DNA of 64,000 bases from Desmonostoc muscorum FACHB-395 (GTDB lineage: Bacteria; Cyanobacteriota; Cyanobacteriia; Cyanobacteriales; Nostocaceae), in the NCBI RefSeq assembly GCF_014698035.1, contig NZ_JACJSF010000006.1, positions 62,001 to 126,000 of the forward strand. The letters are read 5' to 3'. The translations under genes were made by a program, and so were the position numbers. This document shows positions 26,826 to 35,432 of the stretch, piece by piece; positions within the stretch are counted from its first letter, which is position 1; each line of letters starts with the position of its first letter. Under the pieces are notes generated by a model, which made no database searches, was not told the origin of the DNA, and saw only the letters and a list, made by a program, of their open reading frames with translations.

Positions 26826-27824
26826 ATGACCCTACCGCCAAACCCATCATTACCAAAGAGTAGCGCCATGAAGACCGCTCAGACAGCCACAGACCTCGTG
26901 CGGACTTACCTGCGTGAGATTGGCCGTGTGCCACTCTTAACACACGAGGAAGAGATTTTTTATGGTAAACAAGTGCAACGTTCTTGTACATTGCACGAAT
27001 CAAGAGAATCTCTTGCCACCCAGTTAGGTCGTCAACCGACCTTAGAAGAGTGGGCCAAAGCGACAAAGTTAGAACCAGCAGAATTGAACGAAGCGATCGC
27101 TGATGGTGAAATTGCCAAGCGTAAAATGGTAGAAGCCAATTTGCGGCTGGTAGTCTCCGTTGCTAAAAAGTACATCAAGCGCAACGTCGATTTACTGGAC
27201 TTGATCCAAGAAGGTAGTATTGGTATGCAACGCGGTGTAGAAAAATTTGACCCTACCAAAGGGTATAGATTTTCTACTTATGCCTATTGGTGGATTCGGC
27301 AAGCTATCACTCGTGCTATAGCCGAAAAAGCTCGTACCATTCGGCTGCCTATCCATATTACTGAAAAATTAAATAAGATTAAAAAGGCACAGCGCCAATT
27401 ATCTCAAAAGTTGGGACGCGCTCCTACAGCTGGTGAGCTAGCTCAAGAATTAGAATTAACCCCCAAACAAGTACGAGAGTATTTGGAAAAGGCGCGTTTG
27501 CCCCTTTCCTTAGATTTGCGGCTTGGTGATAATTACGACACCGAACTGGGAGAAATGCTGGAAGATCCAGGAGCATCCCCCGAAGAGTTTGTTATGCAAT
27601 CTTCCCTATCTTATGACTTAGATCGTCTCATGGGCGATCTTACGCCGCAACAGAGGGAAGTTATTACGCTACGCTTTGGTTTAACTGATGGGCAAGCGTT
27701 AACTCTGGCTAAAATTGGTGAAATACTTAATATTAGCCGCGAACGAGTCCGGCAAATTGAGCGGGAAGCTTTAACCAAACTTCGCAAGTCTAAAGCCAAC
27801 ATGGGTGAATATTTGGCAAGTTAA
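26826..27824 (+). CDS. sigD: Group 2 RNA polymerase sigma factor (SigD-like)
   Basis: Alternative, nonessential sigma-70-type factor. 332 residues: region 1.2 ([20 protein letters not shown]), region 2 with the -10 reading helix ([17 protein letters not shown]), region 3, and region 4.2 HTH ([20 protein letters not shown]) reading the -35 element. Length and the absence of a long region 1.1 indicate group 2. I use sigD because, from memory, the sigma gene next to carB in Anabaena PCC 7120 has that name; the class is certain, the letter less so. A second ATG at 26868 ([11 protein letters not shown]) is possible. Confidence 0.9.
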   Translation: MTLPPNPSLPKSSAMKTAQTATDLVRTYLREIGRVPLLTHEEEIFYGKQVQRSCTLHESRESLATQLGRQPTLEEWAKATKLEPAELNEAIADGEIAKRKMVEANLRLVVSVAKKYIKRNVDLLDLIQEGSIGMQRGVEKFDPTKGYRFSTYAYWWIRQAITRAIAEKARTIRLPIHITEKLNKIKKAQRQLSQKLGRAPTAGELAQELELTPKQVREYLEKARLPLSLDLRLGDNYDTELGEMLEDPGASPEEFVMQSSLSYDLDRLMGDLTPQQREVITLRFGLTDGQALTLAKIGEILNISRERVRQIEREALTKLRKSKANMGEYLAS

Positions 27825-27861
27825 AAGCAGAGACGCGATTAATCGCATCTGTACAACAATT

Positions 27862-27900
27862 AGGAGTGAGGAGTTTTTAATGAGCTTCTCACTCCTTACT
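27862..27900 (+). terminator. Stem-loop terminator after the sigma gene
   Basis: AGGAGTGAG (27862-27870) and CTCACTCCT (27888-27896) are perfect 9-bp arms, followed by TACTTTATTTG. Confidence 0.65.
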
Positions 27901-28084
27901 TTATTTGTTAGGGTGACGAAAATACGCTGACTTTAGTACGGTTACACCTACTTCCATCAGAAAGCGAGGCTGTTACATTAGTTGACAGGAAGACAAAACA
28001 GCTAGCTAAGTCAAATCCAAAACAGGCATTTAGTATTAAAATCACAAGCACCGTAGCCAGTAGTGGTAGTTAAGGAGCTAAAAA

Positions 28085-28429
28085 ATGAGTAACCCATCCA
28101 ATCGTGTCTCAGAATTTTTCAATAGCGAATCAGAAACCAACGATTTACTATGGCAGTATGTTAAATCCTTGAGTCCAGAGACAGTTACCCAGCTATCTAA
28201 ACCTACATCTGCCGAAGTTTTTCAAGTGATGGAACGGAATATTACAGGATTATTGGGTAATCTACCTTCAGAACATTTTGGCATCACCGTCAGCACTAGT
28301 CGGGAAAGTCTAGGTCGGCTTTTGGCTTCTGCTATGATTAGTGGTTATTTCTTGCGTAACGCTGAACAGAGAATGAATTTTGAACTCGCCCTACAAGGGA
28401 CTGAAACCAACAACACCGAAGTTGAATAG
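28085..28429 (+). CDS. DUF760 family protein
   Basis: 114 residues, cytosolic, all-alpha. The core LLWQYVKSLSPETVTQLSKP, VMERNITGLLGNLP and ESLGRLLASAMISGYFLRNA match DUF760, found in cyanobacteria and plant plastids; a plastid relative has been linked to protein turnover, but the cyanobacterial role is unknown. AAGGAG lies 8 bases before the ATG. Monocistronic, with a strong terminator downstream. Confidence 0.82.
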   Translation: MSNPSNRVSEFFNSESETNDLLWQYVKSLSPETVTQLSKPTSAEVFQVMERNITGLLGNLPSEHFGITVSTSRESLGRLLASAMISGYFLRNAEQRMNFELALQGTETNNTEVE

Positions 28430-28608
28430 AAATAGAAAAGTTAGCAAATTCTATATTGTTGTTGGGCTGATTGCTAGCCACAGTCATGGCTATAGGAATT
28501 AAACATAAGGCTCTGCGAAATCTTTGGTCCCAATTCCCAATAATTATCAGCTAGATTTTTTTAAAATATCCAAAACAGTGACGCATTAAGGTTGAAATTT
28601 AAAAAATC

Positions 28609-28650
28609 AAAACTCGGCAGAGTTAAAATTAGTCTGCCGAGTTTTGTTGT
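28609..28650 (+). terminator. Strong terminator between DUF760 gene and mutT
   Basis: AAAACTCGGCAGA (28609-28621) pairs perfectly with TCTGCCGAGTTTT (28633-28645) around 11 bases. Its presence inside the longer mutT frame argues for the mutT start at 28679. Confidence 0.85.
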
Positions 28651-28678
28651 TAATCATCTCCCCTTTTGTCCATCAATT

Positions 28679-29089
28679 ATGAGTGAAACCAGTTCTTTCC
28701 CGCCCCATAAAATCATTGGTGTTGCAGTAATTTGGAATGACCAAAAGCAAATTTTAATCGATCGCCGTCGTCCAGAAGGAGCAATGGGCGGTTTATGGGA
28801 ATTTCCTGGCGGTAAAATCGAGCCTGGTGAAACTATTCAAGAGTGTATTCAACGGGAAATTTCCGAAGAACTAGGAATAGTAATTGAAGTGGGAGAGCAT
28901 CTGATTACTATTGACCACACCTATACAAATTTGCGCGTTAGCCTCACAGTGCATCACTGCTGCCATGTTACAGGTGTTCCCCAACCTTTAGAATCAGATG
29001 AAATACGCTGGGTAACTTTGGAAGAACTGGATCAGTTTACTTTTCCGAAAGCAAATACTCAAATCATTGCTGCTTTAAAAGGGAATTGA
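28679..29089 (+). CDS. mutT: MutT-type NUDIX pyrophosphohydrolase
   Basis: Likely hydrolyses oxidised dGTP (8-oxo-dGTP) to keep it out of DNA. 136 residues; Nudix box GGKIEPGETIQECIQREISE then ELGI, preceded by GGLWEFPGG as in MutT. I start at ATG 28679 (MSETSSFPPHKIIG); the in-frame TTG at 28592 would translate a terminator hairpin. Followed by a 100-bp repeat element. Confidence 0.87.
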   Translation: MSETSSFPPHKIIGVAVIWNDQKQILIDRRRPEGAMGGLWEFPGGKIEPGETIQECIQREISEELGIVIEVGEHLITIDHTYTNLRVSLTVHHCCHVTGVPQPLESDEIRWVTLEELDQFTFPKANTQIIAALKGN

Positions 29090-29104
29090 GAATTAAGAAT
29101 GGGG

Positions 29105-29204
29105 AATGGGGACAAGGGGACAAGGGGACAAGAGGTGAGAACTTGAAACAGGTCTTTCCCCTTGTCCCCAATTCTCCTTGTCCCCAAGTCCTCTTCCCAA
29201 TGCC
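29105..29204. repeat. GGGGACAAG element, copy A
   Basis: About 100 bp: GGGGACAAGGGGACAAGGGG, then AGAGGTGAGAACTTGAAACA, then CCCCTTGTCCCC arms and AGTCCTCTTCCCAATGCCC. Its reverse complement matches 34391-34490 with only a handful of differences. The GGGGACAAG/CTTGTCCCC arms fold into a hairpin after mutT. Confidence 0.8.
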
Positions 29205-29297
29205 CAATACCGTAACAATCTATTAATTGCATCAGGTTGAGTCCCGCAATTTTCTACAATAGGCGCAGAGACTTTGATAAAAGGTATCAACAAATAA

Positions 29298-29762
29298 ATG
29301 CCTAAAACTGTTGCCGATGTGATGAGCCGCGATCCTATTGTCGTTCGTGCGGAAACTCCACTGAAGGAAGCTATCCAAATTCTCGCAGAACGCCACATCA
29401 GCGGACTACCTGTTGTGGATGATGTCGGGAAATTGGTGGGCATTATCTCAGAAACCGATTTGATGTGGCAAGAAACTGGTGTTACTCCACCTGCGTACAT
29501 TATGTTTCTTGATAGCGTTATCTATTTAAAAAATCCTGCTACGTATGAACGTGACTTACATAAAGCACTAGGGCAAACCGTTGGGGAGGTGATGAGTAAA
29601 AACCCGATCACAATTTCCCCTGATAAAACTTTAAAAGAAGCCGCTACAATCATGCACGATCGCAGCGTTCACCGCTTGCCAGTACTTGATGGTACAGATC
29701 AAGTAATTGGTATCCTCACTCGTGGTGATATTATTCGGGCAATGGCAGCAAGTCAAGAATAA
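29298..29762 (+). CDS. Tandem CBS-domain protein
   Basis: 154 residues forming one Bateman module. CBS1: VADVMSRDPIVVRAETPLKE, HISGLPVVDDVGKLVGIIS; CBS2: VGEVMSKNPITISPDKTLKE, VHRLPVLDGTDQVIGILTRG. Such modules bind adenosyl nucleotides and act as energy-status sensors on a partner; no fused effector domain is present. ATG 29298 (MPKTVADVM). nblB follows 76 bases downstream on the same strand. Confidence 0.9.
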   Translation: MPKTVADVMSRDPIVVRAETPLKEAIQILAERHISGLPVVDDVGKLVGIISETDLMWQETGVTPPAYIMFLDSVIYLKNPATYERDLHKALGQTVGEVMSKNPITISPDKTLKEAATIMHDRSVHRLPVLDGTDQVIGILTRGDIIRAMAASQE

Positions 29763-29838
29763 TCAATTAACAGTTAACAGCCTGATAACTGATAACTGTT
29801 AAATATTTTTTACACTTTTGAAAATCAAGGATAACTAA

Positions 29839-30504
29839 ATGAGTATTACTTCGGAGTCTGTTAAGCAATTGCTAAGTTCTGAGGATTTAGGCGATCGCTT
29901 ACGTGCAGTAAATCAAATCCGCCAACTGGAACCTACGGTTGGCTTTGAATTGATTCAAACAGCCATTAGCGATCGCAATTCCCGTGTTCGTTACTCAGCC
30001 GTGAGTCAAATGGATACACTCGGAACACAAGATTTACAATTATCTTTGGATATCTTGCGCGATCGCTTGCTTCATGACTCTGAAGTAGATGTACAAGCAG
30101 CAGCAGCAGACTGTATAGGCGCACTCCAACTACATGACGCTTTTGAAGACTTAAAGGAGGTTTACTACAAGACTGATGAATGGCTAATACAATTTAGTAT
30201 CATCGCTACATTAGGAGCATTGGGCGATCCACGAGCCTTTGAATTGCTCAAAGAGGCACTCTCATCAGAAACCGAATTAGTGCAAACTGCTGCTATTAGT
30301 TCGTTCGGTGAATTGGGAAATTTAGAAGCAGTTCCCCTCTTAGCTCCTTATGCTACCAATCCAGACTGGCAAATGCGTTACAGAGTTGTACAAGCGCTGG
30401 CTCTTTTGGGTGGTGCAGAAGCCAAATCTATATTAGAAACACTGGCTAATGATGAAGTCGAAGCGATCGCCACTGAAGCCAAAAATTCTTTGCAATTAGT
30501 CTGA
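29839..30504 (+). CDS. nblB: HEAT-repeat protein, phycobilisome degradation NblB type
   Basis: 221 residues made of HEAT-like/PBS-lyase repeats (DRNSRVRYSAVSQMDTLG; IIATLGALGDPRAFELLKEA; AISSFGELGNLEAVPLL). Length and repeat phasing match NblB, needed for phycobilisome breakdown and chlorophyll/bilin handling under nutrient or light stress; CpcE/F-type bilin lyases share the fold, so the name rests on overall resemblance. AAGGA precedes ATG 29839 and a strong terminator follows. Confidence 0.75.
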   Translation: MSITSESVKQLLSSEDLGDRLRAVNQIRQLEPTVGFELIQTAISDRNSRVRYSAVSQMDTLGTQDLQLSLDILRDRLLHDSEVDVQAAAADCIGALQLHDAFEDLKEVYYKTDEWLIQFSIIATLGALGDPRAFELLKEALSSETELVQTAAISSFGELGNLEAVPLLAPYATNPDWQMRYRVVQALALLGGAEAKSILETLANDEVEAIATEAKNSLQLV

Positions 30505-30516
30505 TAGCAGAAAAAA

Positions 30517-30560
30517 ATTCGATCTGGTTGGTAAAATTTTTCATTCCAGCCAGATCGAAT
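30517..30560. terminator. Terminator between convergent nblB and PEP-CTERM gene
   Basis: ATTCGATCTGGTTGG (30517-30531) pairs with CCAGCCAGATCGAAT (30546-30560) with one G-T wobble; the loop is T-rich and A-rich sequence precedes the stem, so it can work in both directions. Confidence 0.75.
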
Positions 30561-30609
30561 AGATAATAAATGAGAGTGACTTTCAGTTCCTAAAAATCAC
30601 TTGTTTATA

Positions 30610-31353
30610 CTAAACAACACTTTTGCGGCGGCGAGACATCACCATTACAGTACCTACTGCACCCAAGCCTAGTAATGCAGCAGGTTCGGGAACAGAAGTG
30701 GTGAATGTAGAACCAGAAAAAGTCAAATTAGCCAATGAACCACCAGTAGTATCGAGAATTGCATTTGCCTGAGCAACAGTAGTATCATTTCTTTGGAAAG
30801 ATAAGCTTCCTGCTCCTTTAGTTATCTCACCAGTAGCGCTGGTAAAGTATCCAAACAAATCAACTGCTATAGTAATGTTTGCGCCGGTCTGAGTTATTTT
30901 GTAATCAGAAGATGTCAAGGTAAAAATATTACTGCCATCTGCTAGAGAAGCTGTACTTTCCCCAGGCAGAATGGTACCAGGAAGGGTAAGATTACCAAGG
31001 TCTAGAAATGGGTTTTGCACAGTATCGCTTGCGAATGAGATGATATCACGTATACTTGCTGAATTGAAACCTAAGAAACTTCCTGTCTGAGCGGCAATAG
31101 CAACTGGGGTACTCTTTACTCCATTGGAATCTGCGATAATGCTATCTGGAGTGAAGGTTAGTGAATCTTTTTTCAATGTTACTAAACTGCTAGCAAATGG
31201 ATTCGCAGTTACACCACCGTTAAAACTGAACTCACCTTTCAGTGCAGCAGCTTGAGCAGAACCGACAGATGTAAATAACCCAGCAACAGCTAAAGGAAGT
31301 GCAGCAGTAGCGGCCAGAGTAGCGTTTAGTAATTTAGATTTTAAACTAATCAT
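30610..31353 (-). CDS. Secreted PEP-CTERM protein of unknown function
   Basis: 247 residues. N-terminal signal peptide (LLNATLAATAALPLAVAGLF, cleavage near AQAAA), a beta-rich, Ser/Thr-rich body without known motifs, and a C-terminal sorting signal: VPEPAALLGLGAVGTVMVMS then RRRK. PEP-CTERM tails are processed by exosortases and associate with extracellular polysaccharide production. No exosortase gene is nearby. Monocistronic on the minus strand. Confidence 0.88.
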   Translation of the reverse strand: MISLKSKLLNATLAATAALPLAVAGLFTSVGSAQAAALKGEFSFNGGVTANPFASSLVTLKKDSLTFTPDSIIADSNGVKSTPVAIAAQTGSFLGFNSASIRDIISFASDTVQNPFLDLGNLTLPGTILPGESTASLADGSNIFTLTSSDYKITQTGANITIAVDLFGYFTSATGEITKGAGSLSFQRNDTTVAQANAILDTTGGSLANLTFSGSTFTTSVPEPAALLGLGAVGTVMVMSRRRKSVV

Positions 31354-31991
31354 GATCGTTTGAGAATCCTAATAATAACTTTGACGGAAAAATTGATTGT
31401 TTTACTTGTACTATCAGTAATTTATTTAAAATACTGTCAGTGAAAGCGGCACCTGTGTGACGTATTTCTTATTTCCATAAAATCACATAGATTCTGAGTA
31501 CGCAAGATTTACTTAGTGGTCTTCATTACATCTTCAATTGTTGAGTAGTCTTCATAAATTTTTTATTTCCGGTATATCTATCCTTCGTATATTTGTCATT
31601 TAATAGGGTTGAAGCCGATCTATTTAACTTACGTATACTGAATGAAATTAGTGCTTTTTGTTATTGCAAATTACTCAACTATTTTTTAGATAAATAGAGT
31701 AAGCAATATATTTATATTCAGCCGTTGGAGATTTCCCAAATTTTTTTAAGGGTCTCAATTTACCTTTTACCCAGACTACAAGAGGGATTGAGAATGTTTA
31801 TCCGAGAAGTGTTGAAACAAAGGAGATTTATCCAACGCGCAATACACAAAGTAGCGGTTCCTCCCGTCCATAGATGAAATGGGAGAAACCGCTCTGTTGG
31901 TGTAATGTAGAAAATTTTAGTCAGCTAATTGAATGCCTGTAATAAATAGCCTGATTACTAGCTATTACTACTATTCTCAAATGTTGAAATG
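31354..31991. other. 638-base spacer with a stable hairpin
   Basis: No gene seen. AT-rich upstream region of the PEP-CTERM gene; at 31853-31893 AGCGGTTCCTCCC faces GGGAGAAACCGCT with one mismatch around 15 bases and without a T-tract, which could be a small structured RNA or the 3' hairpin of an unseen transcript. Confidence 0.4.
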
Positions 31992-32510
31992 CTAAGAACT
32001 AAATACCTGTGGCCAAGTTGTCACAACAAAAACTACAACTGCTGCGATCGCTAACAACCCTTGAATCAAATTTCCCACCAAAGAGCCGACTACAATTCCT
32101 ATACCTGCTTTAACCGCCAACCCAAATTCACGTCGGTAAATGTACTCACCAATAATTGCTCCCAAAAGCGGGCCTAGTAAAATTCCTAACAGTGGCCCCC
32201 CAAAAGGTAATGTTGGCAATAATCCCAAAAATCCCACCACCAAACCGACAATTGCACCAATTTGCCCCCATTTGCTAGCTCCAGCTTGTCTTGCTCCCAC
32301 ATAGCTAGCTAAAAAATCTACTCCGACACTGAGCAGTAAAACTATAATTGTCACAATTAGAGGAATCTTGATAGCCGCGAAGGAACTACTAACGATTCCC
32401 CAAACGATAATTGCAATTAAAATTAAGCTGCTACCGGGTATGGCTGGAACTACAGCACCGATGATACCCACAACCATTACGGCAATTAATAGCCAATAAA
32501 TAATTTGCAT
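31992..32510 (-). CDS. DUF456 family membrane protein
   Basis: 172 residues, almost entirely hydrophobic with glycine-rich repeats: about four to five spans, including VMVVGIIGAVVPAIPGSSLI, GLVVGFLGLLPTLPFGGPLL and LGPLLGAIIGEYI. The two pseudo-repeated GxxxPxxP segments are characteristic of DUF456. Function unknown. Divergent from the M48-like gene with 257 bases between. Confidence 0.85.
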   Translation of the reverse strand: MQIIYWLLIAVMVVGIIGAVVPAIPGSSLILIAIIVWGIVSSSFAAIKIPLIVTIIVLLLSVGVDFLASYVGARQAGASKWGQIGAIVGLVVGFLGLLPTLPFGGPLLGILLGPLLGAIIGEYIYRREFGLAVKAGIGIVVGSLVGNLIQGLLAIAAVVVFVVTTWPQVFSS

Positions 32511-32767
32511 AGATAAATTTCTAAATTTCCGAGCGCCCCTACTTTATATTGTATCTGGGCAAAATGCTCATAAATGCTGAGATTTCACCGACAGCAAATA
32601 TGATTTTCTAGTTCAATCTGCTAAAATCTCTCTGCGATCGCTCTTGGGTCGTCTTAATAATTGTGGGTTGTAGGAATATACCCCTAGCTACAGGCGCACT
32701 GAAAGCACAAGCCATTCGTACTGACTAACTGAACTTCCCAAACACTCCAAAATAAAGCTCAAAACTT

Positions 32768-33682
32768 ATGACGAGAAAAATATTAACTGGACTGAGTTCA
32801 GAAGCCTACGAACATCCTTTTGATCGCAAAGCCTTGGCTTCTTTGCAAAATATGCCTGGTGTTTCTTTACTACTCAAGAAAGTTAACGAATACGGCATCG
32901 ATCGCTTACTCAGACTGCAAAGCCTTGGTAGTGAAATCAGAATTTCGCCCCGTAATTTTCCCCAATTACATCAAGCATTTGTAGAAACCTGTGAAATTCT
33001 TGATGTTGCTCCCCTTCCTGAACTGTATCTGTTTCAAGGCACAGGACACATTGAAACCTATATTGTTGGCGTGGAAAAACCCCTTGTTGGTATCAATTTA
33101 GATGCAATGGAGTGGCTTGGCCCCGATGAGTTACTTTACGTTTTCGGACACGAAATTGCTCGCATCAAGAGTCAGCACATGGTATATCACCAAATGGCAA
33201 TTGTGATGCCAACTTTGAAAAATTTGTTAAGCAGTACAACGCTGGGTGTGGGTGGTTTGATAGCTGGTGGTATGGAATTGGGTTTGTATAATTGGCGGAT
33301 GATGGCTAGGTTCACTGCTGATCGGGCAGCTTTGCTCGCTTGCCAGGATATTGATGTAGCAACTACTACACTGATGAAACTCGCAGGTTTGCCAGATGAG
33401 TACTTGACTACTGCTGTAATGGAAGATTTCCTTGCCCAAGCCCGTGAGTTTGCATCTAATAACTTTGAGAGTGTGGATAAAGTCACTAAAATATTAAGCT
33501 ATACAGAGTCTGGGCTTTCTTGGGTAGTTATGCGGGCTGGCGAATTATTAAGATGGGTTGATTCTGGAGCTTATGATAATTTAATTCAACAGACAAATTT
33601 AGATACACCGGAAGAATCAGAAGCAAAAGAAGAAAAGACACCAGAAGAAAAGGAAGGATGGAATTTTTTGACTTCTTGGTGA
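32768..33682 (+). CDS. M48-like protein with degenerate zinc site (probable pseudo-peptidase)
   Basis: 304 residues with the fold signature of M48 (HtpX/Oma1-like) peptidases: LPELYLFQGTGHIETYIVG, VGINLDAMEWLGPDELLYVF and FGHEIARIKSQHMVY. The zinc motif HExxH reads HEIAR (H128, E129, R132), so the second histidine is Arg. The third ligand Glu, four residues before Asp in ExxxD, is Arg181 (MARFTADR, D185). With two of three ligands gone, catalysis is unlikely. A hydrophobic glycine-rich stretch (LGVGGLIAGGMELGLYNW) may associate with membrane, and the tail is charged (EESEAKEEKTPEEKEG). The gene itself looks intact, so a retained non-catalytic role is plausible. Confidence 0.85.
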   Translation: MTRKILTGLSSEAYEHPFDRKALASLQNMPGVSLLLKKVNEYGIDRLLRLQSLGSEIRISPRNFPQLHQAFVETCEILDVAPLPELYLFQGTGHIETYIVGVEKPLVGINLDAMEWLGPDELLYVFGHEIARIKSQHMVYHQMAIVMPTLKNLLSSTTLGVGGLIAGGMELGLYNWRMMARFTADRAALLACQDIDVATTTLMKLAGLPDEYLTTAVMEDFLAQAREFASNNFESVDKVTKILSYTESGLSWVVMRAGELLRWVDSGAYDNLIQQTNLDTPEESEAKEEKTPEEKEGWNFLTSW

Positions 33683-33714
33683 ACTAATTTTAGATTTTTA
33701 AACTAGGGAATAAT

Positions 33715-34347
33715 CTAAGTAGTAAGAGTAACGGCTAATTTATCAGCAATTCCGGCAATCCAATTTTCATCTTGTTTGGTATAACTGCGAGGAGCATTCG
33801 CTCCCAAAATTAACGCACCTTGGTTGCCAATAGGTTGACAAATTACACCTTGAGTATTATCTGGTAAATAATCAAATTCAAGCCTACCTGGATATATTTT
33901 GAGAGCAACTAGATAAATCGGCTTTTGTTTTTCGAGTACCTGTTTTAAGATTACTCCTGGTACAACTTCAGATTTAGTACCCAAAATACCACGACGCAAC
34001 AAAACCTTACCTTGGTAATAAACCACAAGCGATCGCGTTACTGTATTAGTCAACAATAAATGAGATGCCCAGGCTAGCTCTGTTTTCACGGCTTCGGGTA
34101 AATCTGCTGCCAGTACAAAACCTTCTTCTCCAATTAGTTCTACAACATCAGGCGATCGCGGCTGAACTTGCTGCCAAATTAAACCAGTTAAAATTAACAC
34201 CGCACTCAAAATCACGCCCACCACATCACCACGCGATTGAGACTGGGTTAATTCCGGTGTCAACAAACGGTTAATCAATAAAAGTACAGCGCCTAGCCCA
34301 CCCACAACAATAGGTAAACGCCGCAAAACTCGATTTTGGTCAGTCAT
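33715..34347 (-). CDS. Cofactor assembly of complex C subunit B-like (CCB2/CCB4) protein
   Basis: 210 residues with two N-terminal membrane spans (LPIVVGGLGAVLLLINRLL; VVGVILSAVLILTGLIW) and a soluble domain (VVELIGEEGFVLAADLPEAV; YLVALKIYPGRLEFDYLP; IGNQGALILGANAPRSYTKQ). This resembles the CCB2/CCB4 family, which in plastids helps attach heme c(i) to cytochrome b6 of the b6f complex. Assignment is from overall pattern. It lies downstream of rpaB on the same strand, separated by repeats. Confidence 0.7.
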   Translation of the reverse strand: MTDQNRVLRRLPIVVGGLGAVLLLINRLLTPELTQSQSRGDVVGVILSAVLILTGLIWQQVQPRSPDVVELIGEEGFVLAADLPEAVKTELAWASHLLLTNTVTRSLVVYYQGKVLLRRGILGTKSEVVPGVILKQVLEKQKPIYLVALKIYPGRLEFDYLPDNTQGVICQPIGNQGALILGANAPRSYTKQDENWIAGIADKLAVTLTT

Positions 34348-34533
34348 TAGTCATTAGTCGTTAGTCATTAGTCATTAGTCATTAGTCATTGGGCATGGGC
34401 AAGAGGACTTGGGGACAAGGATAATTGGGGACAAGGGGAAAGACTTGTTTCAAGTTCTCACCTCTTGTCCCCTTGTCCCCTTGTCCCCTTGTCCCCTTGT
34501 CCCCCAGCCTCCCCTGCCCCCTGCCTCATCTCC
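34348..34533. repeat. Heptamer array and GGGGACAAG element, copy B
   Basis: 34345-34388 is a TCATTAG/TTAGTCA heptamer array. 34391-34505 is the GGGGACAAG element in opposite orientation to copy A (29105-29204), extended at its right end by extra CCCCTTGT units and CCCTGCC sequence. It lies between rpaB and the CCB-like gene. Confidence 0.8.
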
Positions 34534-35262
34534 TCACTCCTCCCCTGGTTCAATAATTCGCTGGAAAAGATAACCAGTACCTCTGGCTGTGAGTATCAAT
34601 TCTGGGTTACTAGGATCATCTTCTAACTTTGCCCGCAAACGTGATATATGCACATCTACTACGCGGGTATCTACATGACGTTCTGGTGTATAACCCCAAA
34701 CTTCCTGCAAAATTTCCGAACGAGAAAAAGCTTCTCCAGAGCGACTGACTAACAACTCTAACAAGCTGAACTCCATACCCGTCAATCGAATTCGCTCATC
34801 GCCTTTGTAGACTTGTCGCTTATTCGTATCGATTTTAATATTAGCGACATGGATTACCCCAGAACTGGGAATGCCAGAAGCACCGTTTTTATCTACCCGT
34901 CGCAGCACTGAGCGAATCCGGGCTTCTAGCTCTTTGGGGGAAAATGGTTTAACTACATAGTCATCAGCACCCAATTCTAACCCAGTGATGCGATCGGCTA
35001 CATCACCCAAGGCTGTTAGCATAATAATGGGGACATCTGATTCTTTTCGTAATTCTTGACATACACCATAGCCGTCTAGCTTTGGCATCATTACATCTAA
35101 AACTACCAAGTCAGGCTCAGTTTTGCGAAAAGTTTCTAAAGCTTCTTCCCCGTCGCCAGCTGTCACTACATCGTAGCCAATCATGGAAAGGCGTGTTTCC
35201 AAAATCCGGCGAATGCTGGCTTCGTCGTCTACCACCAAGATTTTTTCTTTATGGCTTTCCAA
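34534..35262 (-). CDS. rpaB: Response regulator RpaB (OmpR family)
   Basis: Essential cyanobacterial response regulator controlling light- and stress-responsive photosystem and phycobilisome genes, normally through HLR1 sites and the kinase Hik33/NblS. 242 residues: receiver domain with acidic pocket D12/D13, phosphoacceptor D56 (LVVLDVMMPKLDG) and KPFSPKEL, then an OmpR winged helix with RVVDVHISRLRAKLEDDP and ARGTGYLF. The start codon is TTG (35260-35262), supported by AAGGAG 11 bases upstream and the family start ESHKEKILVVDDEASIRRIL. Divergent from radA. hik33 is not here. Confidence 0.95.
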   Translation of the reverse strand: MESHKEKILVVDDEASIRRILETRLSMIGYDVVTAGDGEEALETFRKTEPDLVVLDVMMPKLDGYGVCQELRKESDVPIIMLTALGDVADRITGLELGADDYVVKPFSPKELEARIRSVLRRVDKNGASGIPSSGVIHVANIKIDTNKRQVYKGDERIRLTGMEFSLLELLVSRSGEAFSRSEILQEVWGYTPERHVDTRVVDVHISRLRAKLEDDPSNPELILTARGTGYLFQRIIEPGEE

Positions 35263-35432
35263 GTTTCTCTAGGCTCCTTGACTAAAAATTTACATGATTA
35301 ATTTTTAATACCATAATATTAAGATATCATTCCATCAATTGATTTGGAAAAAGCTCTAAATACTACTATTATTGGTTTTTAGTTTTTTTCAAGAATTAAG
35401 TAAATATTAAGATTATTTAATAAGATTTAAGA

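Noticed and set aside
28592..28678. Upstream extension of mutT from a TTG
   Set aside because: Translates a 13-bp terminator stem; MSETSS at 28679 is the natural start.
35281..35310. Possible HLR1 site (TTTACATGATTAATTTTTAA) between rpaB and radA
   Set aside because: Only one half resembles the RpaB box; the second half does not fit the direct-repeat consensus.
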